From [Mycobacterium] stephanolepidis (GTDB lineage: Bacteria > Actinomycetota > Actinomycetes > Mycobacteriales > Mycobacteriaceae), in assembly GCF_002356335.1 (NCBI RefSeq), contig NZ_AP018165.1:868001-932000 (forward strand): 64,000 bases of DNA. Reading direction: 5' to 3'. Below, in pieces: positions 53,459 to 61,589 of this stretch. The position numbers were made by a program, and so were the translations under genes. Position 1 is the stretch's first letter, and each line of letters opens with the position of its first letter. The notes beneath the pieces are model-generated. The model made no database searches. It saw nothing but the letters and a program-made list of their open reading frames with translations, and had not been told where the DNA came from.

Positions 53459-54004
53459 TTACGCGCGGGCGCTGACGGCGCCGCGTTGATCACGGTGTTC
53501 GACCATCTGTGCGCCCCCTTCAGAATCCCATTGGCTCTGTGCCGCGAACGTATCGATCCACGTGCCGGGCTCTGTTCGGTTGGCCGGTAGCAGTTGAGCG
53601 ACGGTCGCTGTGTTGCCGGGAGCGGCCGCCGCCATCATGGTGGTGTGGGCGGGCAGGGCCTCCGTGTCCGGCGGGACGATCAACAGGGTCAGATGAGCCC
53701 CGTCCGCTCCTTCGGCACTGATTGTGTTGACCGGCTGGCTAAGTGACCAATTCAGATGTGTTAGGCGATTGCGAAACAGTATCCGCCGCGAGACCGTCGA
53801 CCACTCCGAGACTTGGTATGTGATCCGGTCGATAGAGCCCAAGCGGACACTGAGAATCCTGAGCAGCTGTGGCAGCTCGCCCATCAGATCCCTGGAGTAA
53901 GGCCACCATGCGCCATCGACGTGTCCGGTTGGTGGCGCCTTGGGCTTCAATCGCAGACGAACGGCCGGTCCGCTTCGGGGTTTAGAAAACACATGATGCG
54001 TCAT
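53459..54004 (-). CDS. DUF5994-family protein
   Basis: 181 residues. Signature segments: RLRLKPKAPPTGHVDGAWWP, YSRDLMGELPQLLRILSVRL, VNTISAEGADGAHLTLLIVP and a late MAAAAPGNTATVAQLLPAN. DUF5994 proteins are actinobacterial, cytoplasmic and of unknown function; they occur beside universal stress proteins, as here. GGAGCG lies just upstream of the ATG. It lies 230 bases downstream of the universal stress protein in the same direction. Confidence 0.82.
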   Translation of the reverse strand: MTHHVFSKPRSGPAVRLRLKPKAPPTGHVDGAWWPYSRDLMGELPQLLRILSVRLGSIDRITYQVSEWSTVSRRILFRNRLTHLNWSLSQPVNTISAEGADGAHLTLLIVPPDTEALPAHTTMMAAAAPGNTATVAQLLPANRTEPGTWIDTFAAQSQWDSEGGAQMVEHRDQRGAVSARA

Positions 54005-54233
54005 CAGACGCTCCTACCCTGGGCCCCGCAACCGGGACCATTTTTCCGACGACACAGCACCCTATCGGTGAGCGAGTATCTGAACACCGTCGTATACGCC
54101 AGTTTACTCCTATCGATGGAAGGAATGAAGAAGGATCCGGTTGCCGGTTTCCCACTCCGGTACGCCAAATCCATTGGATATCTGCAATTTTGGGATTGTT
54201 CCGCTTGATGCAGACGCCACTTCACAGCCCCTG

Positions 54234-55082
54234 CTAAGGGCGTACGAGAAGAACTGAGCAGCATTGTTCACGTGATGATCGGCAGAGCCGGGCCGCCTGC
54301 CCGGCCTCCGACGCGCCGATCACCGCGACCGCAATCGGTTCGTGGCAGCGGGCGACGAACCGGGCGATTCGGGCGCGAGTTGTCACCGGGTAGATGTGAA
54401 CGTCGCGGTACTGCTCGTGCAGGCTGGCGACGCGGCGCTCGAGTTCATGATGCATCCCCTCACCGAGTTTGTGCGGCCAGGTGCCTATCGCAAGTACCGG
54501 TAGCTGACGTAGCCGCGCCTCCCGTATGGCGTGGTCAATGACATTCCGGTTTCCCTTAGATCCATTGACAGACACTGCGATCCAATTCTGTCGGTTAGTG
54601 TTCCAGCTGCGACCATCTGCCGCGTTTTCCAGCACTGATAGCTCCGACGGCTGGTCCGGAAACGGTGCGCGAGCGATCAGAACGGGACAATGGGCGTGCT
54701 CGGCGAGCCTAGTGGCCGTCGAGCCGAGGGGCGCATGCACAAATCGGCCGGCGCCGATACAAATGAGACTGGCACTTCTTGACTCGAAGACAAGCGCGTC
54801 AGACGGCAGTCCGCGGACGAGGATGGTATCCACTTTGACCGGCTTGCCGATCGCCTCGATCGCAGCTGCGGCTGAGCGTAAAGATGATTCGGCGAACCGC
54901 TCATCATGCCGACCTTCGGCTACGAGTGATGTCGTGGTCGCGACCGGTCGCATGACGTGCACAAGGCTTAGTGGCACATCACGACTGATCGCCTCGTGGA
55001 TCGCCGATTCCGCAGCGAAAAGGGCGGCCTTCGATCCGTCGATTCCCACCACTACCGGCCCGCGCTGGTCAGTGCTGGACAT
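54234..55082 (-). CDS. Tandem-domain universal stress protein
   Basis: 282 residues. Domain 1 (about 8-145): VVVGIDGSKAALFAAESAIH and the ATP-binding signature GAGRFVHAPLGSTATRLAEH with ARCPVLIAR-type end. Domain 2 (about 165-282) starts WIAVSVNGSKGNRNVIDHAI and ends CCSVLLVRP but lacks a clean G-2x-G-9x-G motif, so probably only domain 1 binds ATP. Its start overlaps the stop of the slipin gene by one base, so they are one operon. Mycobacterial relatives are induced by hypoxia or stationary phase. Confidence 0.9.
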   Translation of the reverse strand: MSSTDQRGPVVVGIDGSKAALFAAESAIHEAISRDVPLSLVHVMRPVATTTSLVAEGRHDERFAESSLRSAAAAIEAIGKPVKVDTILVRGLPSDALVFESRSASLICIGAGRFVHAPLGSTATRLAEHAHCPVLIARAPFPDQPSELSVLENAADGRSWNTNRQNWIAVSVNGSKGNRNVIDHAIREARLRQLPVLAIGTWPHKLGEGMHHELERRVASLHEQYRDVHIYPVTTRARIARFVARCHEPIAVAVIGASEAGQAARLCRSSREQCCSVLLVRP

Positions 55083-55963
55083 CAGAGCCTCCAGTTTTCG
55101 GGCTCCGTGGAGTCTGCGCGTCGTCCGGTGTCGGCTGAGAAGCCGTTGATCTCGGTCGCAACCTGAGGGGACGGAGGCAACGACCTAGCGGCGGCCGCGC
55201 CCTCGTGTGAGAGGAACGCACCGAGCTCGGCAATGGTTGACATCAAGGGAGCCGGGAACACAACCGTGGTGTTTTTGTCGACGCCCAGCTCGACCAGGGT
55301 TTGCAGGTTGCGCAGCTGCAGTGCCAGCGGATGGGCCATCATGGTGTCAGAGGCTGCACCGAGCGCGGCTGCTGCGAGGGATTCTCCCTCCGCGGCAATG
55401 ATCTTCGCGCGCTTTTCGCGCTCTGCTTCGGCCTGGCGTGCCATCGCGCGTTTCATGCTATCGGGCAGCTGAATGTCCTTGAGCTCCACCAAGGTGACCT
55501 GGACACCCCACTCGATGGTCGTGACGTCGAGAATCCCGCGAATATCAAGGTTGATTTTCTCGGTCTCGGCCAAGATCTCATCCAGCGTGTGCTGACCAAC
55601 CACTTTGCGCAGCGTCGTCTGTGCGATCTGATTGATCGCTGTATGCACATTCTCAATCGCTACAACGGATTTCACAGCATCGACAATCTTGAAGTAGGCC
55701 ACGGCAGACACATCGACGCTGACATTGTCGCGGGTAATGATGCCCTGAGACTGAATCGGCATCGTCACGATCCGCAATGAAATCCCGTGCAATACATCGA
55801 CAAATGGGAAAATGAACCGTAGGCCGGGTGCTCGTTGGCCGATCACTCGGCCCAGTCGAAACAGCACGCCGTTCTCATATTGCTTGACAACACGAACCGA
55901 CATTGTCAGCGCCAGCATGCCCAGTAGTATCAGGATGGCTGCCACGATGATCGGAGTCTTCAT
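55082..55963 (-). CDS. Slipin (SPFH/stomatin-like membrane protein)
   Basis: 293 residues. One N-terminal helix ([18 protein letters not shown]), then the SPFH core: [80 protein letters not shown] and the coiled coil [20 protein letters not shown]. It forms membrane-associated ring or cage assemblies. The C-terminal tail is Pro/Ser-rich. It is first gene of a slipin-USP operon, with a repeat shared with the CsbD locus about 150 bases upstream. Confidence 0.92.
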   Translation of the reverse strand: MKTPIIVAAILILLGMLALTMSVRVVKQYENGVLFRLGRVIGQRAPGLRFIFPFVDVLHGISLRIVTMPIQSQGIITRDNVSVDVSAVAYFKIVDAVKSVVAIENVHTAINQIAQTTLRKVVGQHTLDEILAETEKINLDIRGILDVTTIEWGVQVTLVELKDIQLPDSMKRAMARQAEAEREKRAKIIAAEGESLAAAALGAASDTMMAHPLALQLRNLQTLVELGVDKNTTVVFPAPLMSTIAELGAFLSHEGAAAARSLPPSPQVATEINGFSADTGRRADSTEPENWRL

Positions 55964-56374
55964 GGCCGTGCCCCTGGTGCGTCAGGTTGGAGTCTGGGCG
56001 GCGCGCGCTGTGACAGGCGCGGGGGCAAATCAGTCAAGCTGGGCATGGCGATCCTGACGGGCAGACGATCACCGGGTATGTCAGGACTCGGAGCTCGCGC
56101 TCCTCGAGTTCTACGGCGGGCAGCAGAACCCTTCTCAGACCAGCTGTAATTCTCAGCTGCCTTTGACGCTACACCTCAAGGATTCAGCGCGCTACGTCGT
56201 TTCCCCGCACACCCAGATGCACTTGGAAGTATCCACTTTCAATGTCGGCGCTCAATGTTGCTAGTCGTTCGCGGCCCTGACGGGTAGTCTTGGAGTGACG
56301 AGCTTTCCGGGCGCGGCTAAGGGACCATGCTCTGGGCAGAGCTAGGGCCGAACTATTGAGCATGGGCAAGAGTA
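55964..56374. other. 411-bp divergent gap between slipin and GAF-ANTAR genes
   Basis: No supported gene; a short minus-strand frame at 56184-56369 has no recognisable feature. It holds the 45-base element at 56114-56158 that recurs at 60583-60627. It must carry promoters for both flanking operons. Confidence 0.5.
56114..56158 (-). repeat. 45-bp intergenic element, copy upstream of slipin operon
   Basis: Aligns without gaps to 60583-60627 at 34 of 45 positions by eye, with an identical core CAGACCAGCTG and shared ends CGGCGG and CAGCT. It lies about 150 to 195 bases upstream of the minus-strand slipin start. The common placement suggests a promoter-distal regulatory site. Confidence 0.45.
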
Positions 56375-57178
56375 GTGGCTGATTTTCGCGAAGGAACGCC
56401 CGATCCGGTGATTGGGTCGACGAGTTCGGACCACGTCAGCGCCGACATTATCGATCTACAGAACGCTCTGGGCGATCTGGCGGGTCTGGTGGCGGGCAGT
56501 CAAGGGCTGCCTGAATTACTTGCGGAGGTAGCGACTTTCGCAGTGCACGCCATTCCGGGCGCTGATGGTGCCGGGGTGACGCTGTTGCGGGTGGACCATC
56601 CGGACAATATGGTCGAAGCGCTGGCAGCAAGTGCGCCGTTTGTCTCTGAGATTGACCATATTCAATACACCATGCTTCAGGAAGGTCCCTGCATCACAGC
56701 GGCACTGGAGCGCCGCACGGTACGTTCCGGCTCATTGGGAGGGGAGCGGATGTGGCCACGGTTCGGTCCGCGCGTAGGCAGGCTAGGTGTGCACAGCGCT
56801 CTTTCGTTACCGCTGCTCTTGCCGGGCCAGGTGGTCGGCGCGATCAATGTGTACTCCCACGGCAAGGACGTCTTCGATGAGCGGGCGGCGGAACTGGGCG
56901 AGCTGTTCGCCAAACCGGCCGCGGTGGCAGTACATAACGCTCAATTACTCGCTCAAGCAAGGGCTTTGGTCACGCAGTTGCATACGGCTTTGTCCACGCG
57001 ACCGGTAATTGATCAAGCGATCGGCCTGCTGAGAGGGCGCAGCGGACGCAGTGCCGAGGAGGCGTTTACCCAGTTGCGGGCGATCAGCCAAGCCGAGCAC
57101 CGCAAGTTGGCGGACGTGGCGCAACGCATCGTCGATGAGGCGGTTCGCCGGGCGCGCGCCCGGCACTCGGCGCGCTGA
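56375..57178 (+). CDS. GAF-ANTAR transcription antiterminator
   Basis: 267 residues from GTG 56375. A GAF sensor spans about 45-185 (LPELLAEVATFAVHAIPGAD, QYTMLQEGPCITAALERRTV, SALSLPLLLPGQVVGAINVY). The C terminus is an ANTAR RNA-binding domain: LHTALSTRPVIDQAIGLLRG, RSGRSAEEAFTQLRAIS, LADVAQRIVDEAV. Such proteins bind twin hexaloop RNA hairpins in leaders to prevent termination. No such pair was identified in this window. A second ANTAR protein follows 185 bases later. Confidence 0.9.
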   Translation: MADFREGTPDPVIGSTSSDHVSADIIDLQNALGDLAGLVAGSQGLPELLAEVATFAVHAIPGADGAGVTLLRVDHPDNMVEALAASAPFVSEIDHIQYTMLQEGPCITAALERRTVRSGSLGGERMWPRFGPRVGRLGVHSALSLPLLLPGQVVGAINVYSHGKDVFDERAAELGELFAKPAAVAVHNAQLLAQARALVTQLHTALSTRPVIDQAIGLLRGRSGRSAEEAFTQLRAISQAEHRKLADVAQRIVDEAVRRARARHSAR

Positions 57179-57363
57179 ATTCACCGCCTGTGGCCGGCAG
57201 CGGCGCCGCATTGTGTGTACCCGCGTAGGGTTGAGAGTGGAGTACAGCAACGGATACGGGCCCTGACCCGCACGCCCAAGTTCTCCACGGCGCACCAGCA
57301 ATCGCGATGCACGGTATTGCCCGACTCGACAGCGCTCGGGAGCGCTTAGGGAGTATCCACCTC

Positions 57364-57924
57364 GTGAAGATCACTGCGGCGATGGCCGCTGATCTGGCGA
57401 TCCTCACCCAGGCGTTGGATGCACCTGGGGTCAACGTCGCAGATAGTTTGCGTCAGTTGGCCGCAGATGCCGCTGCCGCGATACCGGACTATCTGGGCCT
57501 GAGTGTGATTGTTTCCGAAAGCGATCTGCCGATCACCTTCACTCTCATGGCCGATGGGCCAGCGACCGTAGACATCCGTGCCTCGCTGCGCATAATGCTG
57601 TCGGGCGGACGGAACCGTCTTCCAGTCGCCCTCGTTCTGCGTTCTGGAGTGCCGGGAGCGTTCGTCGCACTCGCTGCAGACCTGGCCTTGCTCGCCACGC
57701 AACCACTGACTGACCTCATCTTTGACCAGGATCTCACCGTGGTAGACAGTGCGAGCGCCAACCAACTACAAGCGGCCACCGACATCAACCAGGCCATCGG
57801 AGTTCTGATCGGCCGTGGCTACACACCCCATCTGGCCCGGCAGCACCTTGACGCCCAGGCCGTCCGCATCAGCACCAGTCGGCACGCCATCGCGCAACTC
57901 ATCCTCAGCGAGGGAGATGGCTGA
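57364..57924 (+). CDS. ANTAR-domain protein
   Basis: 186 residues from GTG 57364 (MKITAAMAADLAILTQALDA), with TTAGGGAGT upstream; ATG 57307 is less likely. The N-terminal 120 residues resemble a degenerate GAF-like sensor (AAAIPDYLGLSVIVSESDLP). The C terminus is an ANTAR domain: QAATDINQAIGVLIGRGYTP, HLARQHLDAQAVRISTSRHA. It probably acts in RNA-level control with, or downstream of, the preceding GAF-ANTAR protein. Confidence 0.85.
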   Translation: MKITAAMAADLAILTQALDAPGVNVADSLRQLAADAAAAIPDYLGLSVIVSESDLPITFTLMADGPATVDIRASLRIMLSGGRNRLPVALVLRSGVPGAFVALAADLALLATQPLTDLIFDQDLTVVDSASANQLQAATDINQAIGVLIGRGYTPHLARQHLDAQAVRISTSRHAIAQLILSEGDG

Positions 57925-57956
57925 CGCATGACTCACGTGCGGATTGCTCAAAACAT

Positions 57957-57990
57957 CAGGCGTCACTGACGGTAATGACACAAACGCCTG
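57957..57990. terminator. Hairpin after the ANTAR gene
   Basis: CAGGCGT (57957-57963) pairs with ACGCCTG (57984-57990), and an inner GTCA/TGAC pair is possible in the 20-base loop. It lies 33 bases after the stop, without a T-run. It may be a terminator or the kind of leader hairpin ANTAR proteins act on, since the next gene starts 90 bases on. Confidence 0.4.
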
Positions 57991-58080
57991 GGCCCGACCG
58001 CGTGAGGAGTAGCGTTGACAGTGTCAGGCGGAGCATCCTTGCGGTGCTCGAAACAAGCCTGACTGAATAGGACAGAGATC

Positions 58081-58239
58081 ATGGATTCTCAGACGACCTT
58101 CACCTCTCCTTACGAGAAACGCGTTGAACTGGTTAAGCAAGCGCTGATGTCTGCGTCATCGCTCGACAGCGATACCGCCGGCGAGCTTGCGGTTGAGGTT
58201 CTACGTGCCTTGAACTCAATTCCCGAAAAGGTGCGCTAG
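58081..58239 (+). CDS. DUF6307-like small protein
   Basis: 52 residues: MDSQTTFTSPYEKRVELVKQ, then ALMSASSLDSDTAGELAVEV and LRALNSIPEKVR. I recognise the short actinobacterial pattern SPYE-RVELVKQAL ... IPEKVR. It is a soluble, helical protein of unknown function. GGACAGAG precedes the ATG by 6 bases. The stop is 15 bases from the convergent stop of the desaturase. It is easy to miss because of its length. Confidence 0.75.
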   Translation: MDSQTTFTSPYEKRVELVKQALMSASSLDSDTAGELAVEVLRALNSIPEKVR

Positions 58240-58253
58240 CGAAGGTATCTCGG

Positions 58254-59507
58254 TTATCCTCCGGTGTGCGGGCGATGCATCCCTTGATGTACCAGCCTGA
58301 TCGCGGATTTCAACCCCTGCCTGCGGGCCGTACTTGCCTGGCCGTCGGCCAAATCCGACCCGAATTCGGCGAACATCCGCTCGCTTCGGGTCTCTGGCGC
58401 GTCATCGGGGGTGTCGCGTAGATACTTGTCGGGCAGTGAGAGCTTAGCGATGGTGCGCCACGTCTTGGCGTATTGCATGAGAAATGATCCTGTGGTGTAA
58501 GGCAAGTCGTACTTGTCGCATATGTCACTGACTCGGATGGCGATCTCGTGGAGCCGGTTACTTGGCAGATCGGGGTACAGATGGTGTTCGATTTGGTGGC
58601 AGAGGTTGCCGCTCATGAACCGCAGCGCTGGTCCCGCGTTGAAGTTCGCGGCGCCGAGCAACTGGCGCAGGTACCACTGCCCTCTATGCTCACCGGCCAT
58701 GTCGGTCTTGGTGAATTTCTCTGCGCCATCGGGAAAGTGGCCGCAGAAGATCACAGCGTTGGCCCAGACGTTGCGGATCACGTTAGCGATAGCGTTGGCC
58801 GACAAGGTCGAGTTATAGGTCGCGGCAGGCGAAAGTGAGGACAGCGCCGGGAACGCGACGTAATCCTTGAATACCTGTCGGCCGGCCTTGATCAGGAACT
58901 CGCGGATCTGCACAAGGGCGATCTTGCGGTTCGACTGGCCTGTGAAGAACTTTTCAAGTTCCAAGGATTGCAGGCCGATTCCCCACTCGAACCCTATCGC
59001 CAGGACAGCGTTGACAAAGAGATTGCCGAGGTGCAGCGGTGACCAGCGCTGGTCGCGGGTAACCCGCAGTACTCCGTAGCCCACGTCGTCGTCAACGCCG
59101 AGGATGTTGGTGTACTTGTGATGCATGACGTTGTGAGTCAGTCGCCAGTGCTTGGACACCGCGCTCATGTCCCACTCCCATGTTGAGGAGTGGATCTCGG
59201 GATCATTCATCCAATCCCATTGGCCGTGCATGACGTTGTGGCCGATCTCCATGTTCTCGATGATTTTGGCGGCGCCGAGCGTCGCCGTGCCAGCCCACCA
59301 CGCCGAACGATGTGAGCTGGCCGTCAGCAAGACTCGGCCGGCCACCTCAAGTCCGCGCTGCGCGGCAATGGCGCAACGGATGTAGCGAGCGTCCCGATGA
59401 CCGCGGGACTCTTCAACGTCGAGGCGGATCGCGTCCAGTTCAACGGCCAGGCTTTCGATATCGGCATTTGTCAGGTGGGCGAACGCCGGAACATCGGTAA
59501 TCGCCAT
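58254..59507 (-). CDS. Membrane acyl-CoA desaturase (DesA3-like)
   Basis: 417 residues. The three His boxes of membrane fatty-acid desaturases are present: GHNVMH (H90-H94), HNVMHH (H125-H130) and HQIEHH (H304-H309), binding a di-iron centre. WWAGTATLGAAKIIENMEIG precedes box 1. It introduces a cis double bond in acyl-CoA at the membrane using an oxidoreductase partner, as does DesA3 (Rv3229c) with Rv3230c; no such partner is seen nearby. The setting in a stress island suggests membrane remodelling. Confidence 0.92.
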   Translation of the reverse strand: MAITDVPAFAHLTNADIESLAVELDAIRLDVEESRGHRDARYIRCAIAAQRGLEVAGRVLLTASSHRSAWWAGTATLGAAKIIENMEIGHNVMHGQWDWMNDPEIHSSTWEWDMSAVSKHWRLTHNVMHHKYTNILGVDDDVGYGVLRVTRDQRWSPLHLGNLFVNAVLAIGFEWGIGLQSLELEKFFTGQSNRKIALVQIREFLIKAGRQVFKDYVAFPALSSLSPAATYNSTLSANAIANVIRNVWANAVIFCGHFPDGAEKFTKTDMAGEHRGQWYLRQLLGAANFNAGPALRFMSGNLCHQIEHHLYPDLPSNRLHEIAIRVSDICDKYDLPYTTGSFLMQYAKTWRTIAKLSLPDKYLRDTPDDAPETRSERMFAEFGSDLADGQASTARRQGLKSAIRLVHQGMHRPHTGG

Positions 59508-59609
59508 AGTTTCCTTGCTTTCTGCCGAACCACCGCACCCATGTGCACCTCCCGGCCCACGTCATCGACCGAAGTGCCGGTTACGTCCTCGGTGCGGGTT
59601 GGCGGACTG

Positions 59610-59861
59610 TTACAGGTCCTGCGCTTCTTTGGGGACGGCGCTGAGAGGTTCATCCTCCTGCAGTGGTACCGCGTCTAGCTTTTCTGCTCGGTCCTGCTGC
59701 TGGTTGACGTGATCTTGGGTGGTGGTGGCGTGGCTATGGATGGTCCCGGTCTTTTTGTGCTGCTGCTGCGTTCGCATCCTTTGGGCCTGCCATGCCATCG
59801 CGATAGAGAGCACGAACAGCCCAACCGAGACGACGGCGATAGCAATGGAGATAGTGCTCAT
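59610..59861 (-). CDS. Small single-helix membrane protein
   Basis: 83 residues: one N-terminal helix (ISIAIAVVSVGLFVLSIAMA) then a polar, Gln/His/Thr-rich tail (MRTQQQHKKTGTIHSHATTT, QDHVNQQQDRAEKLDAVP). GGAAACACC lies upstream of the ATG. No family recognised. Same direction as the desaturase 102 bases downstream. Codon use looks normal for the region, but the evidence that it is translated is only moderate. Confidence 0.55.
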   Translation of the reverse strand: MSTISIAIAVVSVGLFVLSIAMAWQAQRMRTQQQHKKTGTIHSHATTTQDHVNQQQDRAEKLDAVPLQEDEPLSAVPKEAQDL

Positions 59862-59951
59862 GTGGTGTTTCCTTGGATAGGTCGTTCATGGTCATTGATG
59901 TGAACGACTCTTCAACAGCCCTTGACTAGCTGCGTACGCGCACGCTGCGGG

Positions 59952-60131
59952 TTAGTAGTAGTGGCGCCGGCCGCCAAGTGCGTGTCCTGTCCGTCCCGCG
60001 ACCATCAAGACCACGCCGACGACCAGGAGGATGACCCCCAGGACGAGAAGTATGTGGGCGAAGGCGAAGGTAGGGACAAGGCTGGGGAGAAGGAGCCCCA
60101 GGGCGATAAGGATGATGCCTAGAACGATCAT
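59952..60131 (-). CDS. DUF6131-like tiny hydrophobic protein
   Basis: 59 residues with two membrane helices: MIVLGIILIALGLLLPSLVP and FAFAHILLVLGVILLVVGVV, ending in AGRTGHALGGRRHYY. This arrangement, with a Gly/Arg/Tyr tail, matches the small DUF6131 proteins of actinobacteria. A AAACTAGGTAAAC-like leader lacks a strong ribosome site. It lies 85 bases downstream of the CsbD-like gene. Confidence 0.72.
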   Translation of the reverse strand: MIVLGIILIALGLLLPSLVPTFAFAHILLVLGVILLVVGVVLMVAGRTGHALGGRRHYY

Positions 60132-60216
60132 GATGTTTACCTAGTTTCTTTGCGGATGTTCGGCGAGATGAGACGGGATCAGACCTGGTTGTAACCGTGG
60201 TCGGTCGGGCCGCAGC

Positions 60217-60389
60217 TCAATGTTTGAACGCGTCTTTGACCTTCTCTCCTGCTTGTTTGACGTTGCCCTCGAACTGATCTACGCGCCCCTCGACGCGCAG
60301 GCGGCTATTGCCGGTGGTGCGGCCGAGGTACTTCTTGACGGAGCCTGCTGCCGCTTGGGCTTGTAGGTGATCTTCTTGCCGATGCTCAT
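60217..60389 (-). pseudogene. CsbD-family stress protein, single frameshift
   Basis: ATG 60389 begins MSIGKKITYK and then leaves frame near 60358. The other frame reads QAAAGSVKKYLGRTTGNSRL, then RVEGRVDQFEGNVKQAGEKV and KDAFKH to the stop at 60217, a clear CsbD repeat-type protein. Restoring one G in the ACAAGCCC segment gives a normal 57-residue product. CsbD proteins are abundant general-stress proteins. A sequencing error would explain this as well as mutation would. Confidence 0.72.
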
Positions 60390-60777
60390 GTGGAGATTCC
60401 CCTCGTTTGGGTGATCGCGAGCCGCGATGACGGCGCACATGGGTTGCTGGCTGCGTCGTTTCGCAGGGATCATCATGTTTTTCAATCACTTTGGTGGCCG
60501 AAGGGTAGTCATGGCAGACCTCTGGCGTGCCTACGATCGCCGGAAGTGTTGGGTTGCGGAGCACAACGCTCCCGGAACTCCGCGGCGGACGGCGAAATTC
60601 TTCCCAGACCAGCTGAAGTACCCAGCTATCTGTGATGTTACGCCACCCTGGCCCTTCTACACATAGGTGGATCCTGCCGACGAAGTGTTCGAATGCTGCG
60701 GTGGGCGCGTTCCCACGTTTGCGTCCGGCTGACGTTTCAAGGCCGAATTTGTCGGTAGCGCTAGGTAAGTTGACGCT
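60390..60777. other. 388-bp gap upstream of the CsbD-like and ArsC-like genes
   Basis: Nothing convincing is encoded; a plus-strand frame at 60511-60666 has no homology I recognise. It contains the 45-base element at 60583-60627. The promoter of the GTG-initiated ArsC-like gene must lie at its right end. Confidence 0.5.
60583..60627 (-). repeat. 45-bp intergenic element, copy upstream of CsbD-like gene
   Basis: Partner of 56114-56158, with the identical core CAGACCAGCTG. It lies about 195 to 240 bases upstream of the minus-strand CsbD start, a placement similar to the copy before slipin. Confidence 0.45.
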
Positions 60778-61119
60778 GTGGACGCAACGATTTACCACAA
60801 TCCCAGGTGCACGAAGTCCCGTCAGGCGCTGACACGTCTCGAAGAAGCGGGCGCCACCGTGACCGTCGTGAAGTACCTCGACGACGCACTGACCAAGGCG
60901 CAGCTTAAAAAGCTGATCAAGGACGCGGATCTCACTGTGCGTGAGGCGGTGCGCACCGGCGAGGCCGAGTACAAGGAGCTCGGTCTTGCGGATGCCTCCG
61001 ATGACGCGCTCCTTGACGCCATGGTTGCCCATCCGCGGCTAATCCAGCGGCCATTCGTGGTGACCGCCAAGGGCACCCGGATGGCGCGCCCTACCGAGGC
61101 GATCGACGAGATCTTGTAG
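60778..61119 (+). CDS. ArsC/Spx-family thioredoxin-fold protein
   Basis: 113 residues from GTG 60778: ATIYHNPRCTKSRQALTRLE with a single active Cys, then VVKYLDDALTKAQLKKLIKD and RPFVVTAKGTRMARPTEAID with the Arg-Pro motif. This matches glutaredoxin-coupled arsenate reductases (ArsC, plasmid type) and YffB-like proteins. No arsenite exporter or arsenic ArsR gene is adjacent, so arsenate reduction is only one possibility. Confidence 0.88.
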   Translation: MDATIYHNPRCTKSRQALTRLEEAGATVTVVKYLDDALTKAQLKKLIKDADLTVREAVRTGEAEYKELGLADASDDALLDAMVAHPRLIQRPFVVTAKGTRMARPTEAIDEIL

Positions 61120-61187
61120 ACCGGATGTCCTGATTCCGAGCACATCTGGCACGCAACGACCGGTTCGATGAATTGGCTGTTGGCGCG

Positions 61188-61589
61188 ATGGCCCATATGA
61201 CTCCAGAATCTGCCAACGGCAGTCTCGCGGGTGCGCTGCGGGGCCTGGCCATCGGAAGGATCGTGTTGGGCGTCGTCTCCTTGGCTGCGCCCAATGTGCT
61301 CGCTAAGGCCAGCCGCGTCCGTGCGACACCCGAACTGGCCTATATGACAAGGATATTCGGCGTTCGCGCGGTTGCTCTCGGTCTCGGCTATCTGACCTCG
61401 CCCACCTCTGAGCGATTCCGATGGCAGAGGCTCGCGCTTATGGTCGACGTTACCGACACCGTGCACGGCGCCGCGCATCTGATCCGAGGTGACATTCCTC
61501 GCGTCAGTGCTGCCGCGTTGGTAGTGCTGACCGGCGGTTACATGAGTGTTGGTGCCACTCGTCTAGCCAAGGATCTGGCGCGGGTTTAG
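61188..61589 (+). CDS. Small membrane protein, unknown
   Basis: 133 residues from ATG 61188 (MAHMTPESANGSLAGALRGL). Hydrophobic segments: GLAIGRIVLGVVSLAAPNVL, FGVRAVALGLGYLTSP and VSAAALVVLTGGYMSVGATR, with a DVTDTVHGAAHLIRGD segment between. The pattern recalls the DUF4267-type membrane proteins, which I cannot confirm. Its stop overlaps the convergent FUSC stop by 4 bases. Confidence 0.68.
   Translation: MAHMTPESANGSLAGALRGLAIGRIVLGVVSLAAPNVLAKASRVRATPELAYMTRIFGVRAVALGLGYLTSPTSERFRWQRLALMVDVTDTVHGAAHLIRGDIPRVSAAALVVLTGGYMSVGATRLAKDLARV

Noticed and set aside
56184..56369. Short minus-strand gene in the slipin/GAF-ANTAR gap
   Set aside because: 61 residues, Arg/Ala/Ser-rich, no ribosome site and no homology; it lies in a promoter region.
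60511..60666. Small plus-strand gene (MADLWRAYDRRKCW...)
   Set aside because: It lacks a ribosome site and overlaps the 45-bp element shared with a non-coding gap, so the sequence is better explained as regulatory.
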